Shown here piece by piece: positions 20,216 through 31,678 of a stretch of 64,000 nt of DNA (within the stretch, counting starts at the first letter, position 1; the number at the start of each line of letters is the position of its first letter). Source of the stretch: Argyresthia goedartella. Taxonomy: Eukaryota > Arthropoda > Insecta > Lepidoptera > Argyresthiidae. Made by a program: the position numbers and the translations under genes. The notes below the pieces were generated by a model that was not told where the DNA came from, did no database searches, and worked only from the letters and a program-made list of their open reading frames with translations. The stretch spans positions 33,140,001 through 33,204,000 of the forward strand of contig OX463824.1 in assembly GCA_949825045.1 (NCBI GenBank), in the 5' to 3' direction.

Positions 20216-23200
20216 TTATTCTTGAGCTGAATCTGTTGGGAGCCTGGCTAACTTGAAGATAGGCCTTCTCAGGTTTCCTTGGGCTGTGTCGAGGTCCACC
20301 ACTCGTACCACTTCGTCTTTTCCGGGTATTGTGCGGGTGATTCTTCCCATCTTTCATTGTAGCGGAGGCAGGCCATCTTCTTTGATGAGTACCAGTTCAC
20401 CGACTTGAGGAGGTGAGGAAGGGGAGAGCCATTTGGAGCGGATTTGGAGGGTATTGAGGTATGAGGTGGACCAAAGGATCCAGAAGCGTTGAGAGAGAGC
20501 TTGTATGAGCTGATAGCATCTACAAGCTGAGATGGGCTGAGTATCGAGTGAATGTTCGGGTAGAGCGGTCCTATAATGAAATTTCCCGCAGTGAGTGGTT
20601 CAAAGTCCGAAGGGTCGGACGAGAGTGGGCAGAGGGGTCTTGAGTTGAGCACAGCTTCAATTCTGGCTAAGAGAGTGGAAAATTCTTCAAAAGTGAGGTG
20701 CTGTTCACCTATGACACGATAGAACAGTTGTTTGGTGGATTTCACATTTATTTCGTGCAGTGCGCCGAACCATGGTCCCTTTGGGGGGTTCAGTAACCAA
20801 GTTACCTGTTGAGTAGCGAGTTTATGAGTGATTGCATCATTATTTGAGCTGAGAAATTCTTGGACCTCCCTGAGCTGATTTCTAGCGCCTGTATAGTTTG
20901 TGCCGCAATCGCTTCTAATGAGAGTCGGCGTCCCACGACGGGATACAAATCGTTGTAATGCCGCAAAGAACGCTTCAGTGGTAAGGGCAGAGACGGCCTC
21001 TAAATGAACCGTTTTCGTTGTGAGGCAAACAAAAATACAAAAGTATGCCTTTAGGAGCTTTATTATGCGCAGAGTGCTGGATTTAACGAGAAACGGACCG
21101 GAAAAATCGGTTTTGACCTGGCTAAATACGGGCTGAGGGGTGACCCTATCTACTGGAAGGTCAGCCATGATCGGGGCTGTAGTTTGAGTGCGACACCGGA
21201 AGCATCTGATGCACTTAAATACGCGGTGTCTGATAATACGGCGGGCGGAGAGAATCCAGAATTGCTGGCGTAAGATTGCGTGTAATGTGTCAGCGCCAGG
21301 ATGGCAGTGTATTTTGTGGTAATGGTCAATAATGAGATCCACTAGAGGACTTGAGCTGGGAAGAATGAGTGGGTGTTGAGCGTCGTACCTAATTGACGCT
21401 TGAGAGAGACGGCCTCCGACTCTCAAGAGGTCGTTTTTCATAAATGGTGACAGACGTTGGAGACGCGTGAGACAAATCTTGCCGGTCTGCAACTGTTTAA
21501 TGTCCTCTGCGAACTCATTGTGCTGAACTGAGTGGATCCAGTACATTAGAGCTTCCCTACGTTCATTTGCTGTCAACAGCCCAGCACGCCGTACGTCTGA
21601 GCCGTGCTTGGCGTTGAATATGAACCTCTGGTTGCAATCCGTCACTCCGACGAGCTTGTCCAGTGAGCTGAATCGAGTAAGCAAATCCAGATCAATATCT
21701 GGGACCGCTATGTGAGCTGATACCTTTTTTGGTTTAACAGGAACAGCATGATGGCCTAATGAGGGTGGCGTCATGGGCCAGGCGCAAGGAGGCTCCTTGA
21801 GACAACTGGGAGACCACCACAGTCCATGTTGTGAAAGTGATTGAGCCGACATTCCCCTGCTTGCACAGTCGGCAGGGTTCAGGTCTGTGGGCACATGTCT
21901 CCACATGAGGCGGGTCGCGCTAGCAGCGATCTTAGCCAGTCGATTGGCTTCAAAAGTCTGTAGCCGATGAGGGGGCGTATTGAGCCATGCCAATACTATG
22001 GTGCTGTCGGACCAGCATGTGTGATTTGCGATAGTAATGTGAGCCGAAAGGTGGGTCGACACTCTAGTCATGAGCTGAGATAAGAGGGTTGCAGTTGAAA
22101 GCTCCAGCTTGAGAATGGTGAGGTGGTTCTTAATTGGTGCCACCTTTGACTTGGCCATGATCAGATGTACGGTGACATGTCCATTTGCGTCGAGTTCATG
22201 CAGGTAAATGACAGCTGCATAACCAGCTATGGAGGCGTCTGCGAATCCATGAAGCGAGTATGTGGACGTGGACTTGTGTTTACAAATGAGCCGAGGTAAG
22301 TGAATATTTGAGACCTGAGGAAGATCTTCCGAAATTTGCTGCCATTCTGTGTGGATTTCTACGGGAGTGGGTTCATCCCATCCTATTTTGAGAAGCCATA
22401 ACTTCTGAAGAAGTATTTTTGCGCGGAAGACTATGGGGGTTACCCAACCATTTGGGTCATAAAGAGAAGCTTCTGCGCTGAGAATTGATCGTTTTGTAAT
22501 TTTTGTTATGGGGGGTAGAGAAATGCGATAAGTGAATTCGTCAGTTTGAGGGATCCACTGTAAGCCTAATACTTTAATTGAAGTTGAGTCGGAGGTGATG
22601 CTGAAATCTTTGGGCATGTCACACTGATCATCAGGGAATCTATCAAGGAGCTGAGGTGAGTTTGAGGCCCATTTACTGAGCTGGAAGCTACCTAGAGCCA
22701 ATAAATCAATGAGTTCATTTTGAAGTGCCTGAGCAGATTCCACAGAGTCATGACCCGTGAGTGTGTCATCGACGAAGATTGAATTGCCTATAATATGAGC
22801 AGCATGAGGGTAGCGATGGCCTTCGTCATCAGCTAATTGGAGCAGAGTACGAATAGCCTGGACCGTAACGACTGGACCGTAATCCGTATGTGACGGTGTT
22901 GAGAGCATAAGTGAGCAGGGGCTGGTCGGGTGACGACCGCCATTGAATGAGCTGATAATGTCTTTGTTCTGGGCGAATGAGAATTCCTAAACATCATTCC
23001 GATGTCAGTACTAAATACCACTGAGTGAGTTCTAAATGACATGATAATGTCAACAATGTCTTGTTGAAGTGCTGGGCCTGTGCGTAGGCATTCATTTAAG
23101 CTTATACCATTTGAGCTTTTGCAGCTTCCGTCGAATACACAACGCAGCTTTTCTGTACCTGACTTAAATATGCCGTGGTATGGTATATACAAGTGCGGTT

Positions 23201-23800
23201 TATGAGCGAATGTGTTGGGATGGCAAGGCGACATATGGCCTAACCTTATGTAGTCTAGTCATGAAGTCTACGTATTTTGAGTGAAAGAGCGGGTTTGATT
23301 GCAGCCTTTTCTCTAAATTGAGAAACCTGCGTAGTGCAATTGCATGTGTGTTACCGAATGTCGGTGCGTTGTGCAGAAATGGTAGTGTGACCATATATTG
23401 GCCTGTAGGGTCACGTTTTGTTGTGGTGCGAAAGATTTCCTCGCACTGGTCTTGCTATGGGCTGGTATGTTTGTGTTCTTGGGGTTCCTTTGACTCCCAA
23501 AACCTTTCTAGGTCTTTGTGTATATCATGAGCGGATGGATTGGGATCTGTATGAGTGCCGACAGTTTGGAGTGAGCTTACTAATTTGACCGGTGATATTT
23601 AAAGATTTTCAATCGGAACTATTAATGCGTAGTCAAAAATCGTGCCGAAGGCAATAGGCTTCCCGGGGCCCAACGAGACCTTAGTCCCGTCCAAAACCTG
23701 ACCTAAAACGTCTGAGCCGAGTATGATATCAACCGGAGCTGGTGTGTGATATCCTCGATCTGCGAGGGGAATCGGCGGTTAGCCTATTGTGTGTGTGAGA
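20216..23800 (-). pseudogene. BEL-1 pol: protease remnant, reverse transcriptase, RNase H, integrase
   Basis: Minus-strand order: a protease C-terminal part (DIILGSDVLGQVL, near 23735-23695) with its catalytic DSG absent; then QYMVTLPFLHNAPTFGNTHA (23400) and LYIPYHGIF, LRCVFDGSCKSSNGISLNE (23190-23095). TDIGMMFR near 23000 replaces the usual SDI-MF. After a frameshift comes a long open frame 22908-20269 with the second catalytic box FVDDTLTG (near residue 48), RNase H around HGFADASIAGYAAVIYL, an integrase HHCC region (CIRCFRCRTQ), and core residues TDFSGPF, IRSDCGTNYTGA and HEINVKSTKQ. The C-terminal DUF5641-like part is shifted at about 20480 and recovers to LPTDSAQE* at 20216. Several frameshifts make it inactive. 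Confidence 0.87.
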
Positions 23801-23840
23801 TCTGGTACCTTCTTGAGCGGTAGGTATCCAGTAACATTTT

Positions 23841-24971
23841 TCAAAATGTGGGCTGTGGCTGTAATTGTAGGCGTGTCACGGTTTGTGGGCCTACATTGCT
23901 GATGCCTTTGAGTGTTGTGTGTGCTGATCGCCAACTCCTGTTATTTTTAGTGACGAGGGTTTTAGCGGTAATTGGGCCGGGCCTGCTATGTTTGTGTGTG
24001 TAAGTGGGTTGAGCTGATTGAGCGAGCTGAGTCAGTTGTGCAAGTCTTCCTGATGGACCCGGGCGCGATGAGGCCCCGGTCTGGTGGCTGGTCGGGCCAG
24101 ACCACTCATTCTCAACACAACGCGCGTGTTCCTCTAAGAACTTAATGAGGTTCTTGAGTGTGGCCAGAGTGGAACGGGAACCGTACTTCCGTTCAAACAA
24201 AGTACGTAACTCGCCCTGAAGCTTACGTACCACTATGGACACGAACACTTAGTCCGAATCCTTCATGGGCAGTTCCAAATTGTTCAGGGCGGATTGAGCC
24301 GAGATGAGCAGAATAAGAAACAGTGCGCGGATATTATAGCGCGCATCAATTTGAGGCAAGCCCAAAATGATATCTACAAAACGGTCGATCAGGACACGAC
24401 GGTTCTCAAATCGCCTAGTTAAAATGTCCATCGCCGTTGCGTAGTTATCATTGGTAGGCTGAAGATGTGATATCATGTTGTAAGCCTCCCCCGAAAGGCA
24501 CGAGAGCAAATAATGCAGCTTGACGGCGTCCGAGACTGTCGACATTTCGTCGGTCAAGCTCCTAAATATGGCTACAAATGCGGGCCAGTCTTCAACCTTT
24601 GAGCTGAACTTGGGCAACGGTATCTTGGGCAGGACTGCGGCGGGCGTATGTGAGCTGATTTGGTGCGGAGTTATGGACTGGGCTGACTTTTCACTTAACT
24701 TGGTGAACGTCACAAGTACCTCATTGTAGTCCTCGACCGCGGACTCGTATTTTTCCGTGTACGTAACCTCCACTTCATCATCGTCATCACAGTCGATGAT
24801 CTCGTAATAGACCTCGTCTAACTTCCCTTCCAATTTAATGTAACGGGCTGTGAAATCGGCCAACGTGTACTTGGCCTTGTCGCCGGCCAGTACTGCCAAG
24901 CCTATCTCTTTGAGCTGAGTTATCCCTTTTACGGCCTCCCGAAACTTCGCTGCCTGCGATTTTGACGGCAT
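23841..24971 (-). pseudogene. BEL-1 gag
   Basis: The frame from ATG 24971 to the stop at 24249 (240 codons) contains the Pao gag blocks LPKIPLPKFSSKVEDWPAF, VKLHYLLSCLSGEAYNMI and MDILTRRFENRRVLID. It continues after the stop as 24248-23841 with KLQGELRTLFERKYGS and a Pro/Ala/Gln-rich tail. The CCHC zinc knuckles expected near the end are not found, and neither is the protease active site, so an internal deletion of a few hundred bases around 23850-23950 is likely. Many copies of the motif TGAGCYGA (plus strand) run through this gene. Confidence 0.85.
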
Positions 24972-25897
24972 TATTAATTATTTGAGCGGGCGAAATATAT
25001 ATGCAAACAACAACTTTGTTACTTTGAGCTGATAAGTGTGTAGGCGCAAGTTAAGTAAACAACAAAATGTAGCAACAAAACAGATTCAAAATTATAAATT
25101 CAATGACCCAATATGAAGGTATTGTATCTATCGCTAACTCACACCCTGTATTTGCCTACAGAGTGGCAACCGACGGGAGACGTAATAATAGGCTTTTCAC
25201 TACATGCTCGCTCAGTTAAAGTCTTGTCTATTGATTGGAATACAATCCTAACTTATATACTAGGTTGGTACATGTTATTAATGACGTGCAAAAGACATAG
25301 TACGTGATGAGATATTTCCGCATATCTGTAATCTGTGGCGGGCGTACGGGCCGGCACACTGTATAATGAGAAACACCCTGTATATATATAATTATATCAA
25401 TGTGCCGACAACAAACAATACTTAGAAAAGGATATTGTACTAGTTATGTGTCGAAACACCGCTATGTCCTAATTTGAAGCGATTATCTCTGAATGCCTAA
25501 TGAAAGCTTGTACTTATAGGTAGGTACATAACTCATGCGCCGACAGTATAACTTGTTTCGATTTGCTTCGACGTTACACGTATCACTGAGCTACGCTATT
25601 ATATGTAGTTATATCTCTGTATGAGCCGGCTGTGAATAATCCAACAAGTTAACAACTTAGTAGGTACCTAGAAATAGGTTACAGCTTGGGCCGACGAATG
25701 AATTTGGAATGATCTACCTCGACGTTACAATGTATATTTAGGTATTTGCTCGGGGATACGAGATTAATAATTAAATAAAATTTTGTTCTGATGGCCAAGG
25801 ACAAAGGTATACAACACTAATGCAATCTTTCACTGTTGTAAATTCTCGCTAAACGTTAGATAACTCAATTAGGGGTCGCAACTGAATTGTAAGGTAG
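24972..25897 (-). other. BEL-1 leader, left part, no gene seen
   Basis: This is the non-coding sequence between gag and the Gypsy-1 insertion. It includes a TGAGCTGA motif at 25025-25032 and an AT-rich stretch near 25380-25400. The remaining leader lies at 42673-42825. Confidence 0.6.
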
Positions 25898-25901
25898 GTA
25901 C

Positions 25902-26257
25902 TGTAAGGTCACAACACACCACCTATAATTGCCTACCTAATCTGTAGGGCTAGGGAGTTTAATTAGGAAGACGTTAATAACACCAAACTTGCGTTTATTG
26001 ATCGAATATGGTTACAATTTATATAAAAGGGATCAAACTGGCTCGATAGCCATTAAGCTAATCCTAACAATATAATTTACATCGGTCGCTGACCGAAGCC
26101 TAAGGTGAAGTGTGTCACATTGACTTTTTACATCAAAGCCTCTTTCTTTTTAAAATTACAAATTACGTAACAGTGTCAAAGCGAACACTCACTCTAAAGA
26201 GGCCCGTATACAATATTATCGCATAGACAAATATCGAACCTACCTATATACCTTACA
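25902..26257 (-). repeat. Gypsy-1 3' LTR (356 bp)
   Basis: In the plus strand it starts TGTAAGGTCACA and ends CTATATACCTTACA, so both ends carry a short inverted TGTAAGGT. It aligns with 42403-42668. Confidence 0.88.
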
Positions 26258-26261
26258 ATCA

Positions 26262-26276
26262 TTCCCCCTTCCTTTC
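26262..26276 (-). promoter_or_regulatory. Gypsy-1 polypurine tract
   Basis: In element sense this is GAAAGGAAGGGGGAA, four bases from the 3' LTR. It is the expected primer for second-strand synthesis. Confidence 0.8.
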
Positions 26277-26833
26277 AAAAAAAAAATTCCAACGGAAAAC
26301 ATTTTTTTTTTCAAAGTGGCAACCCTAACTCAAAGTCTAAAATCTAAAATGACAACCCTATATCAAAGTCTAAAATCTAAAAACATTAAATGTTAACATT
26401 AAGTGAGCTTGCTATGCTTGAAATAAAAAAAACAGTAAATATGCTGCAAGCATAATCTTAAATAACATCGAGTACCCTAATCCTTATCCGACCAACTACA
26501 CTTAAGGTGTAGGCTTTGCACCTTAAAAAACTTAATTAAAAAACTTAAATTATAACACCCTATGATCCAATCATACAATTATTCGCGGCTTAACACTAAC
26601 CTACCTAACGCTAGAAAACTATTTATTAAAATACAAAGGCATACAGCTGAATCTAGCTAAGATTTAGCTTCTCGAATGGTTATCATTCGACAAACTTTTT
26701 GACAAAAAAAACTAGCGAAAAATTTATCAGACAACTAAAATACCTCCGTTCTTAAAATTATCACAACTCCATATTTGCTTAAAAAAATCATTTAAATCAC
26801 ATGGAAATATTTCAAAAATTAACGCAGGCAAAG
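26277..26833 (-). other. Gypsy-1 3' untranslated region, left part
   Basis: AT-rich DNA between the polypurine tract and the BEL-2 insertion, with no open frame of note. It includes a twice-repeated AAGTCTAAAATCTAAAA at about 26330-26380. Confidence 0.6.
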
Positions 26834-26838
26834 ATCAA

Positions 26839-27203
26839 TGGGAGAAGGAAAAGTAAAGGAATGGTGGTACCTTACTTGCGCTGGTCTTCTACCCAGGAGA
26901 TAGGTTATGATTTTCACATTAATCCAAATAGGTTTTCACAAACACTACACTGCACCGGTGCTAGGTTAATAACACAATCACTAGGTAGCGTAATTAGCGT
27001 TTGTAGGAATTTTCTTGTGGGGAGCGTAGTGGTTTGCCCCTTATGCGCGCGCGTCTCGATCTGAACTGGTTCCGTCAGGAAAGGAACGAACGAAAGGATG
27101 CGAAAGGAAGAGTGAGTGTTTGAATGAGTGATGAATGCGTAGTGAGGGTAGCAGTACTTAAATAATAGATAAATTGGTAATATTTTATATTTTGGCGAAG
27201 ACA
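26839..27203 (-). repeat. BEL-2 3' LTR
   Basis: 365 bp; plus-strand start TGGGAGAAGG and end GGCGAAGACA. In element sense it is TGTCTTCGCC..CTTCTCCCA. Confidence 0.93.
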
Positions 27204-27708
27204 AGTCTGCCGGCCTAGAGGTTTCCTCTATATTAAGCTACAAGTTAACAGAGAATGTTAAAAATTAGTAAGTTAAAAAGTTAACAACAAAATAGATTCA
27301 AATGCCAAAAAACCAGGACTTATATACTAATTTAAGATAAATTGAGTTTAGTTTATTGTGTAGGCAAAGTACAAACTCGGATTACTGGACGTATATAGCT
27401 TCAAGAGGCAGTGCGAACTTTAACAGCTCTAACTACATTGTCCTTTCCGGGATAGAGTTCATCAATAACTCCAAGAGGCCAACAAAGAGGATGAGCATTA
27501 TTATCTTTTATAACCACGACTGTGCCCAGTTTAATATTATCGGATGGCTTGGTCCATTTTTCTCTTTGTTGAAGCGAAGTGAGATATTCCTGACTCCAAC
27601 GTCGCCAGAAATCATGTGTGAGTTTTCACAACAACTGATAACGTGATAAACGATTATCAGGTTGATCTACAAAATTTTCAGCGGGCAAAAATTTTATAGG
27701 AGTGACAT

Positions 27709-28248
27709 TTAAAAATTATTAGGATTTAGTGCGGTTACATCAGGTTCAGAACTTAAAACACATAGAGGTCTGCTATTTAACAACCCTTCTATTTGCACCA
27801 AGACTGTCATGAATTCTTCATAGGTTAAGATCTGAGAGCCTATAGTTTTATATAAGTGAGTTTTAACGCATTGAACGTTTGCTTCACACAGGCCATTAAA
27901 ATGTGGGTCATACGGGGGGCTATGTTTAAATTGAATTTTATTATTTGATAAATAATTACCAATATATGTTTGGAGAGCTGTGGACTGTAATAAATCGTAA
28001 ATTTCATTAAGTTTGCGCTTGGCGCCTATAAAATTTGTTCCACCATCGCTATAGATCATGGAAACTGGGCCTCTTCTACTAATAAAACGTTTGAAAGCTG
28101 CGAGAAATAGTTCAGAACTGAGGTCTGAGACCAATTCCAAATGCAATGCCTTGGTAGCAAGACATACAAACAAGCATACATAAGCCTTATGGCTTTTAAT
28201 TCCTCGACGTCTTATATGCGTTATATAAAAAGGACCAGCATAATCCAC
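27709..28248 (-). pseudogene. BEL-2 integrase core
   Basis: The 180-codon frame holds a Pao integrase core: DYAGPFYITH (first Asp), the CLATKALHLELVSDLS strand, YSDGGTNFIGA (second Asp) and PHFNGLCEANVQCVK (Glu), followed by TYEEFMTVLVQIEGLLNSRPL. All three catalytic residues are present. It is out of frame with the zinc-binding part upstream, and the C-terminal DUF5641-like region after 27709 is scrambled down to the LTR, so the protein is not complete. Confidence 0.87.
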
Positions 28249-28272
28249 AGCGGTGTAGACAAAAGCTTTGGT

Positions 28273-28686
28273 TTACGAGACTCGAAATGACGGTAAGTCA
28301 CCCATGCGTGGGAAAGTGAATTTAGGTTTAAGTCTGAAACATCTGTTACATTTATGCACGCGTTGACGAACTAAATTTCTAGCAGATAATATCCAGAATT
28401 TCTGTCTGAGCAATGCGAGTAAAAGTGATGGACCAGTGTGGAGGTTAGTTACATGATAGTTGTCAACAATAAGTTGAGTAATTAAATCCTTAGTAGGATT
28501 AAAACCACCGGAGGCGAACATTTGGACCATTTCACGGTAAGTCTTTTCTGCGTTAGCTACACCATCAACGGAGGAGATATAGTCATCCATCCATATGGTT
28601 TGCAGCTTCCACTGCGGCGAGCGGGAAGTGCTCGCGGCTGTCGTCGGCCAGCTGACGAACGACGCGCATTGCAAGGTAAGGAGCAC
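28273..28686 (-). pseudogene. BEL-2 reverse transcriptase end fused to integrase zinc domain across a deletion
   Basis: This frame overlaps the main ORF. It begins the useful text at MDDYISSVDGVANAEKTYRE (reverse-transcriptase catalytic DD box), runs to FASGGFNPTK, and then passes directly into DLITQLIVDNYHV..LLALLRQKFWILSARNLVR and CNRCFRLKP, the integrase HHCC region. The reverse-transcriptase thumb and the entire RNase H, roughly 400 codons in relatives, are missing at the junction near 28490. A four-base GGAT duplication at about 28583 shifts it out of frame with the upstream ORF. Confidence 0.85.
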
Positions 28687-31678
28687 TAGATATGCCGAAA
28701 GAAACGCGATTAAACTCGAATGTATCGATATTTGATTGAGAATGAAATCTATAAAGAATGCGTTGAAGAGCGTGATGTTCGGGAGTAAGTTTTAATTGAA
28801 AATACATTTTTTCAATGTCTGCCGTCATAGCGACGGAGAACATACGCAAATTTATTAAAAGATCGAATATGTTAGTTTGTAAATTCGGACCTTTAGAAAG
28901 TATATCATTTAGCGATTTTCCACTAGTGGTTTTACTACTCGCGTCATTAACTATTCGCGTTTTAGTAGTCGATTTATCGGGGCGATAAACGGCGTGGTGC
29001 GGGATGTAATAAGAGCAATCAGGGGGTGTCTCTTTGGCGCTCTCAACCTTAGTAAAATAACCTCGGTCGATGTAATTTTGTATGGTGTCATTATAGTTTG
29101 AGCGTAAGTCCGGATTAGCGTCTAATTTTTTCTCTTGACTGAGAAGGCGGCGTTTCGCGATCGAATAGGAATTTCCTAATTGAGTAGGGTCCTCTTTAAA
29201 GGGCAGATGCACGGTATAACGCCCGGTGTCATCGCGTGAGTATGTCGACTGAAATATTTTTTCGCATATCTCATCATCAGGACTTACATGTTTTTTATTT
29301 GGAACATTTTCAAGTTCCCAGAAACGTTCAGTGAGCATTTCTAGCGTTGGCGTTTGTTCTATTGAACAAAAGAAATTTTTATTATTATTTGTGTTGCGAA
29401 CATGAGGACGAATGTGCGCGGTCTGGGCCTTTCCCATAGCTAAGTATCCAAGAGTAGTTTCTACTGCGACTACCGAAGAGTGTGGAGAAGTAACCTTATT
29501 AGGTCCCAAAAGGAACGGGAAGAGCTCGTTTCCTATCAAACAGTCTACTTCACCCGGCATGTAGAAACTACAATCGGCCATAGGTAAGTCATTGAGATGC
29601 GTAAGATATGAAGTGTCTAGCTCCGCGTTCGGTAATTGATCGGTGATCGAATCAATAACACGAGCTACTATATCATACGAACACAAAGGATCGAACCGTG
29701 AATGAATTTTAAAAGTCGTGAGTCCATGCGACGAACTTTCGGTTTGACCGATTCCTTTGATCGTTGTTGAAGCGGGAGTAATTTTTAAGTTTAAGCGATC
29801 ACAACAATTTTTCGAAATAAAATGACTCATAGAACCCGAATCGATAAATAAACGAATGTTGTGGCGTTTGTTTTCATTGTAAACATAAACCGAAGCGGTC
29901 GGCAAAAGAACCGTGCTATTATTTGCGGTAATATTACGAGAAGTCGTTACTGATAACGAAACGTTGTTTAAATTAGCGCGCGCATTCGCAACGTTCGAAC
30001 TAGAAGCGCGTTCAAGCGTTTGCGGCGCTGGAATAGGATGCGTCGTCCAGCGAAACTCGGGCGGCGGCGGCGGCAGCGGAGTACCTAAAGCGCGCGGCGA
30101 GTGCGAGCGAGACAGCTCGTAACATTCGACGTTATCTACGGACGCGTGCATCGTGACAGGCGAAGCGTTTGGCGGGTGAGTAAAATTTATATTATTATTA
30201 TGCAATAACGTGTGATGTTTTTGGCGGCAAATATTACAAGTGTGTTGTGACTGACACGTTGTAATATCGTGAAAGCCTAGACAATTTTTGCAAAAGTTGT
30301 ATTTTGCAACGATATTATTACGTGAAAGCGGAGTTTCACTAAGAAAATACTGACACTTATATAGTGCGTGCGAAGGGTGAGAATTGCATAGCAAGCAATT
30401 CGATTGCGTGACTTGAAAGCGTGGTGCGTGAGTGTGTGCGGATGCGTTTTTAGAGTGAGTGGTTTGCGAGTTTTGCGAGTAAGTTGGTTGCACGTTTTGA
30501 GTGTGAGTAGCATGCAATTTTTGAGAGCGAGCTGAGTGTGCGTTTTGATAGCGAGTGAATGCGGGCGGTGCGAGTGGTGCGAGCGATTGCGAAGAGCGTA
30601 ATTGTGGTGCGTAGTTTTGAGTAGCGTGGGTTTGCGGTGCGAGATATGCGTGAGTTTGCGGTGCGAGATATGCGTGCGTTTGCGATGAGTGAGATGGTTG
30701 CGAGTACAAGTCCGTTTCCTCGGTACTTACAAGAAAAGCGTGTGTTTGTTTATTTTTATTTATATTTTTATAAGAATTTTGATTTTTATTTGCGTATGCG
30801 GGCGTGCGTAGTGTTTGTATTTTACTTTGTTCTTTTATGAACTGCGTGAGTTGCGAGAATGTAGGTATTTCTGTTGATGTGTGCGATTGCTCAAACAAAT
30901 TAACAGTTTCTTTATCAAGTTTGTTAAGCGCGATGTGAACAAATAAGAAATCAGACAAGTCGTCTACTTTTAATTTTTGCAGCGCAGCTTCTGCAGAACA
31001 AAACTGTTCTAAGAATGCGTCCAGCGGTTGATTAGGTTTAAAATGTAACATCTGATCAATATAAAAGGAAGCTTGGATCCTAGTGTCTTGGTATTTTTCT
31101 AGCAAAGAGTTCCAAATAATCTTATAGTTATTCGCAGTGGGTGGAATCCCTGAGCAAACTGTTAAAGCCTTGCCCGTCAATTTACCTACTAGGTATTGAA
31201 CCTTTTCCGCGTCAGCTAAGTGTGAATTATCATGTATGAGACTTTTAAAGTTTTCGTAAAAGAGTGACCATTTGCTAGGAGTGCCATCGAATGACATTAA
31301 ACTAAGCGGAGGTAGTTTTTTATTTAACAGATCATGTTTATGTTCGCTTTTTGAAGCCTTTTCTTTGAGTTTATTTTCACAAACTTTAATTTTACAATAA
31401 AGATCATCAAAAGATTGAATAGCCGAGTAATCCGGTTTAGATTTCGGATTATTAATCAATTCAGCTGATACTAATTTATCAAGAGTTTCGATAAATTCAG
31501 TTCTAGTTTTTTCTAGCGATTGAACTTGCGTTAAGAAATTTAATCTACATGTTTCATCGGAAACCTTTAGGCTCAAATCGTATATTTTTTGGGTAATTAC
31601 GAACAAACTTTCCTTTTTAGCGGTAAGACGAACAATTTCCATCATTATTTCTTCGTCATTATTTTGATTTCGCGTCAT
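28583..31678 (-). CDS. BEL-2 gag-protease-reverse transcriptase polyprotein (truncated)
   Basis: The 1,032-codon open frame starts at ATG 31678. Residues 1-130 are a gag helical region. PPLSLMSFDGTPSKWSLFYE near 115-135 is the Pao gag signature. From about 330 to 410 is a low-complexity stretch with tandem APQTHAYL units and many His/Gln/Thr. Cys/His knuckles follow (CLLCNSHPSHALYKC, CKNCLGFHDITTC, CNICRQKHHTLLH) near 430-490. The retropepsin has LFIDSGSMSHFISKN near 610-625 and CLIGNELFPFLLG near 715. Reverse transcriptase begins with GRYTVHLPFKED and contains YYIPHHAVYRPD, RIVNDASS and TADIEKMYFQL. The frame ends at a frameshift just before the MDD box. The first three-quarters look intact and translatable. 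Confidence 0.88.
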   Translation of the reverse strand: MTRNQNNDEEIMMEIVRLTAKKESLFVITQKIYDLSLKVSDETCRLNFLTQVQSLEKTRTEFIETLDKLVSAELINNPKSKPDYSAIQSFDDLYCKIKVCENKLKEKASKSEHKHDLLNKKLPPLSLMSFDGTPSKWSLFYENFKSLIHDNSHLADAEKVQYLVGKLTGKALTVCSGIPPTANNYKIIWNSLLEKYQDTRIQASFYIDQMLHFKPNQPLDAFLEQFCSAEAALQKLKVDDLSDFLFVHIALNKLDKETVNLFEQSHTSTEIPTFSQLTQFIKEQSKIQTLRTPAYANKNQNSYKNINKNKQTHAFLVSTEETDLYSQPSHSSQTHAYLAPQTHAYLAPQTHATQNYAPQLRSSQSLAPLAPPAFTRYQNAHSARSQKLHATHTQNVQPTYSQNSQTTHSKNASAHTHAPRFQVTQSNCLLCNSHPSHALYKCQYFLSETPLSRNNIVAKYNFCKNCLGFHDITTCQSQHTCNICRQKHHTLLHNNNINFTHPPNASPVTMHASVDNVECYELSRSHSPRALGTPLPPPPPEFRWTTHPIPAPQTLERASSSNVANARANLNNVSLSVTTSRNITANNSTVLLPTASVYVYNENKRHNIRLFIDSGSMSHFISKNCCDRLNLKITPASTTIKGIGQTESSSHGLTTFKIHSRFDPLCSYDIVARVIDSITDQLPNAELDTSYLTHLNDLPMADCSFYMPGEVDCLIGNELFPFLLGPNKVTSPHSSVVAVETTLGYLAMGKAQTAHIRPHVRNTNNNKNFFCSIEQTPTLEMLTERFWELENVPNKKHVSPDDEICEKIFQSTYSRDDTGRYTVHLPFKEDPTQLGNSYSIAKRRLLSQEKKLDANPDLRSNYNDTIQNYIDRGYFTKVESAKETPPDCSYYIPHHAVYRPDKSTTKTRIVNDASSKTTSGKSLNDILSKGPNLQTNIFDLLINLRMFSVAMTADIEKMYFQLKLTPEHHALQRILYRFHSQSNIDTFEFNRVSFGISSAPYLAMRVVRQLADDSREHFPLAAVEAANHMDG

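Noticed and set aside
25902..26257. A solo LTR, and 42403-42668 another
   Set aside because: The pair shares GTAC target duplications and brackets one gypsy gene set with primer site and polypurine tract in the right places, so they are the two LTRs of one split element.
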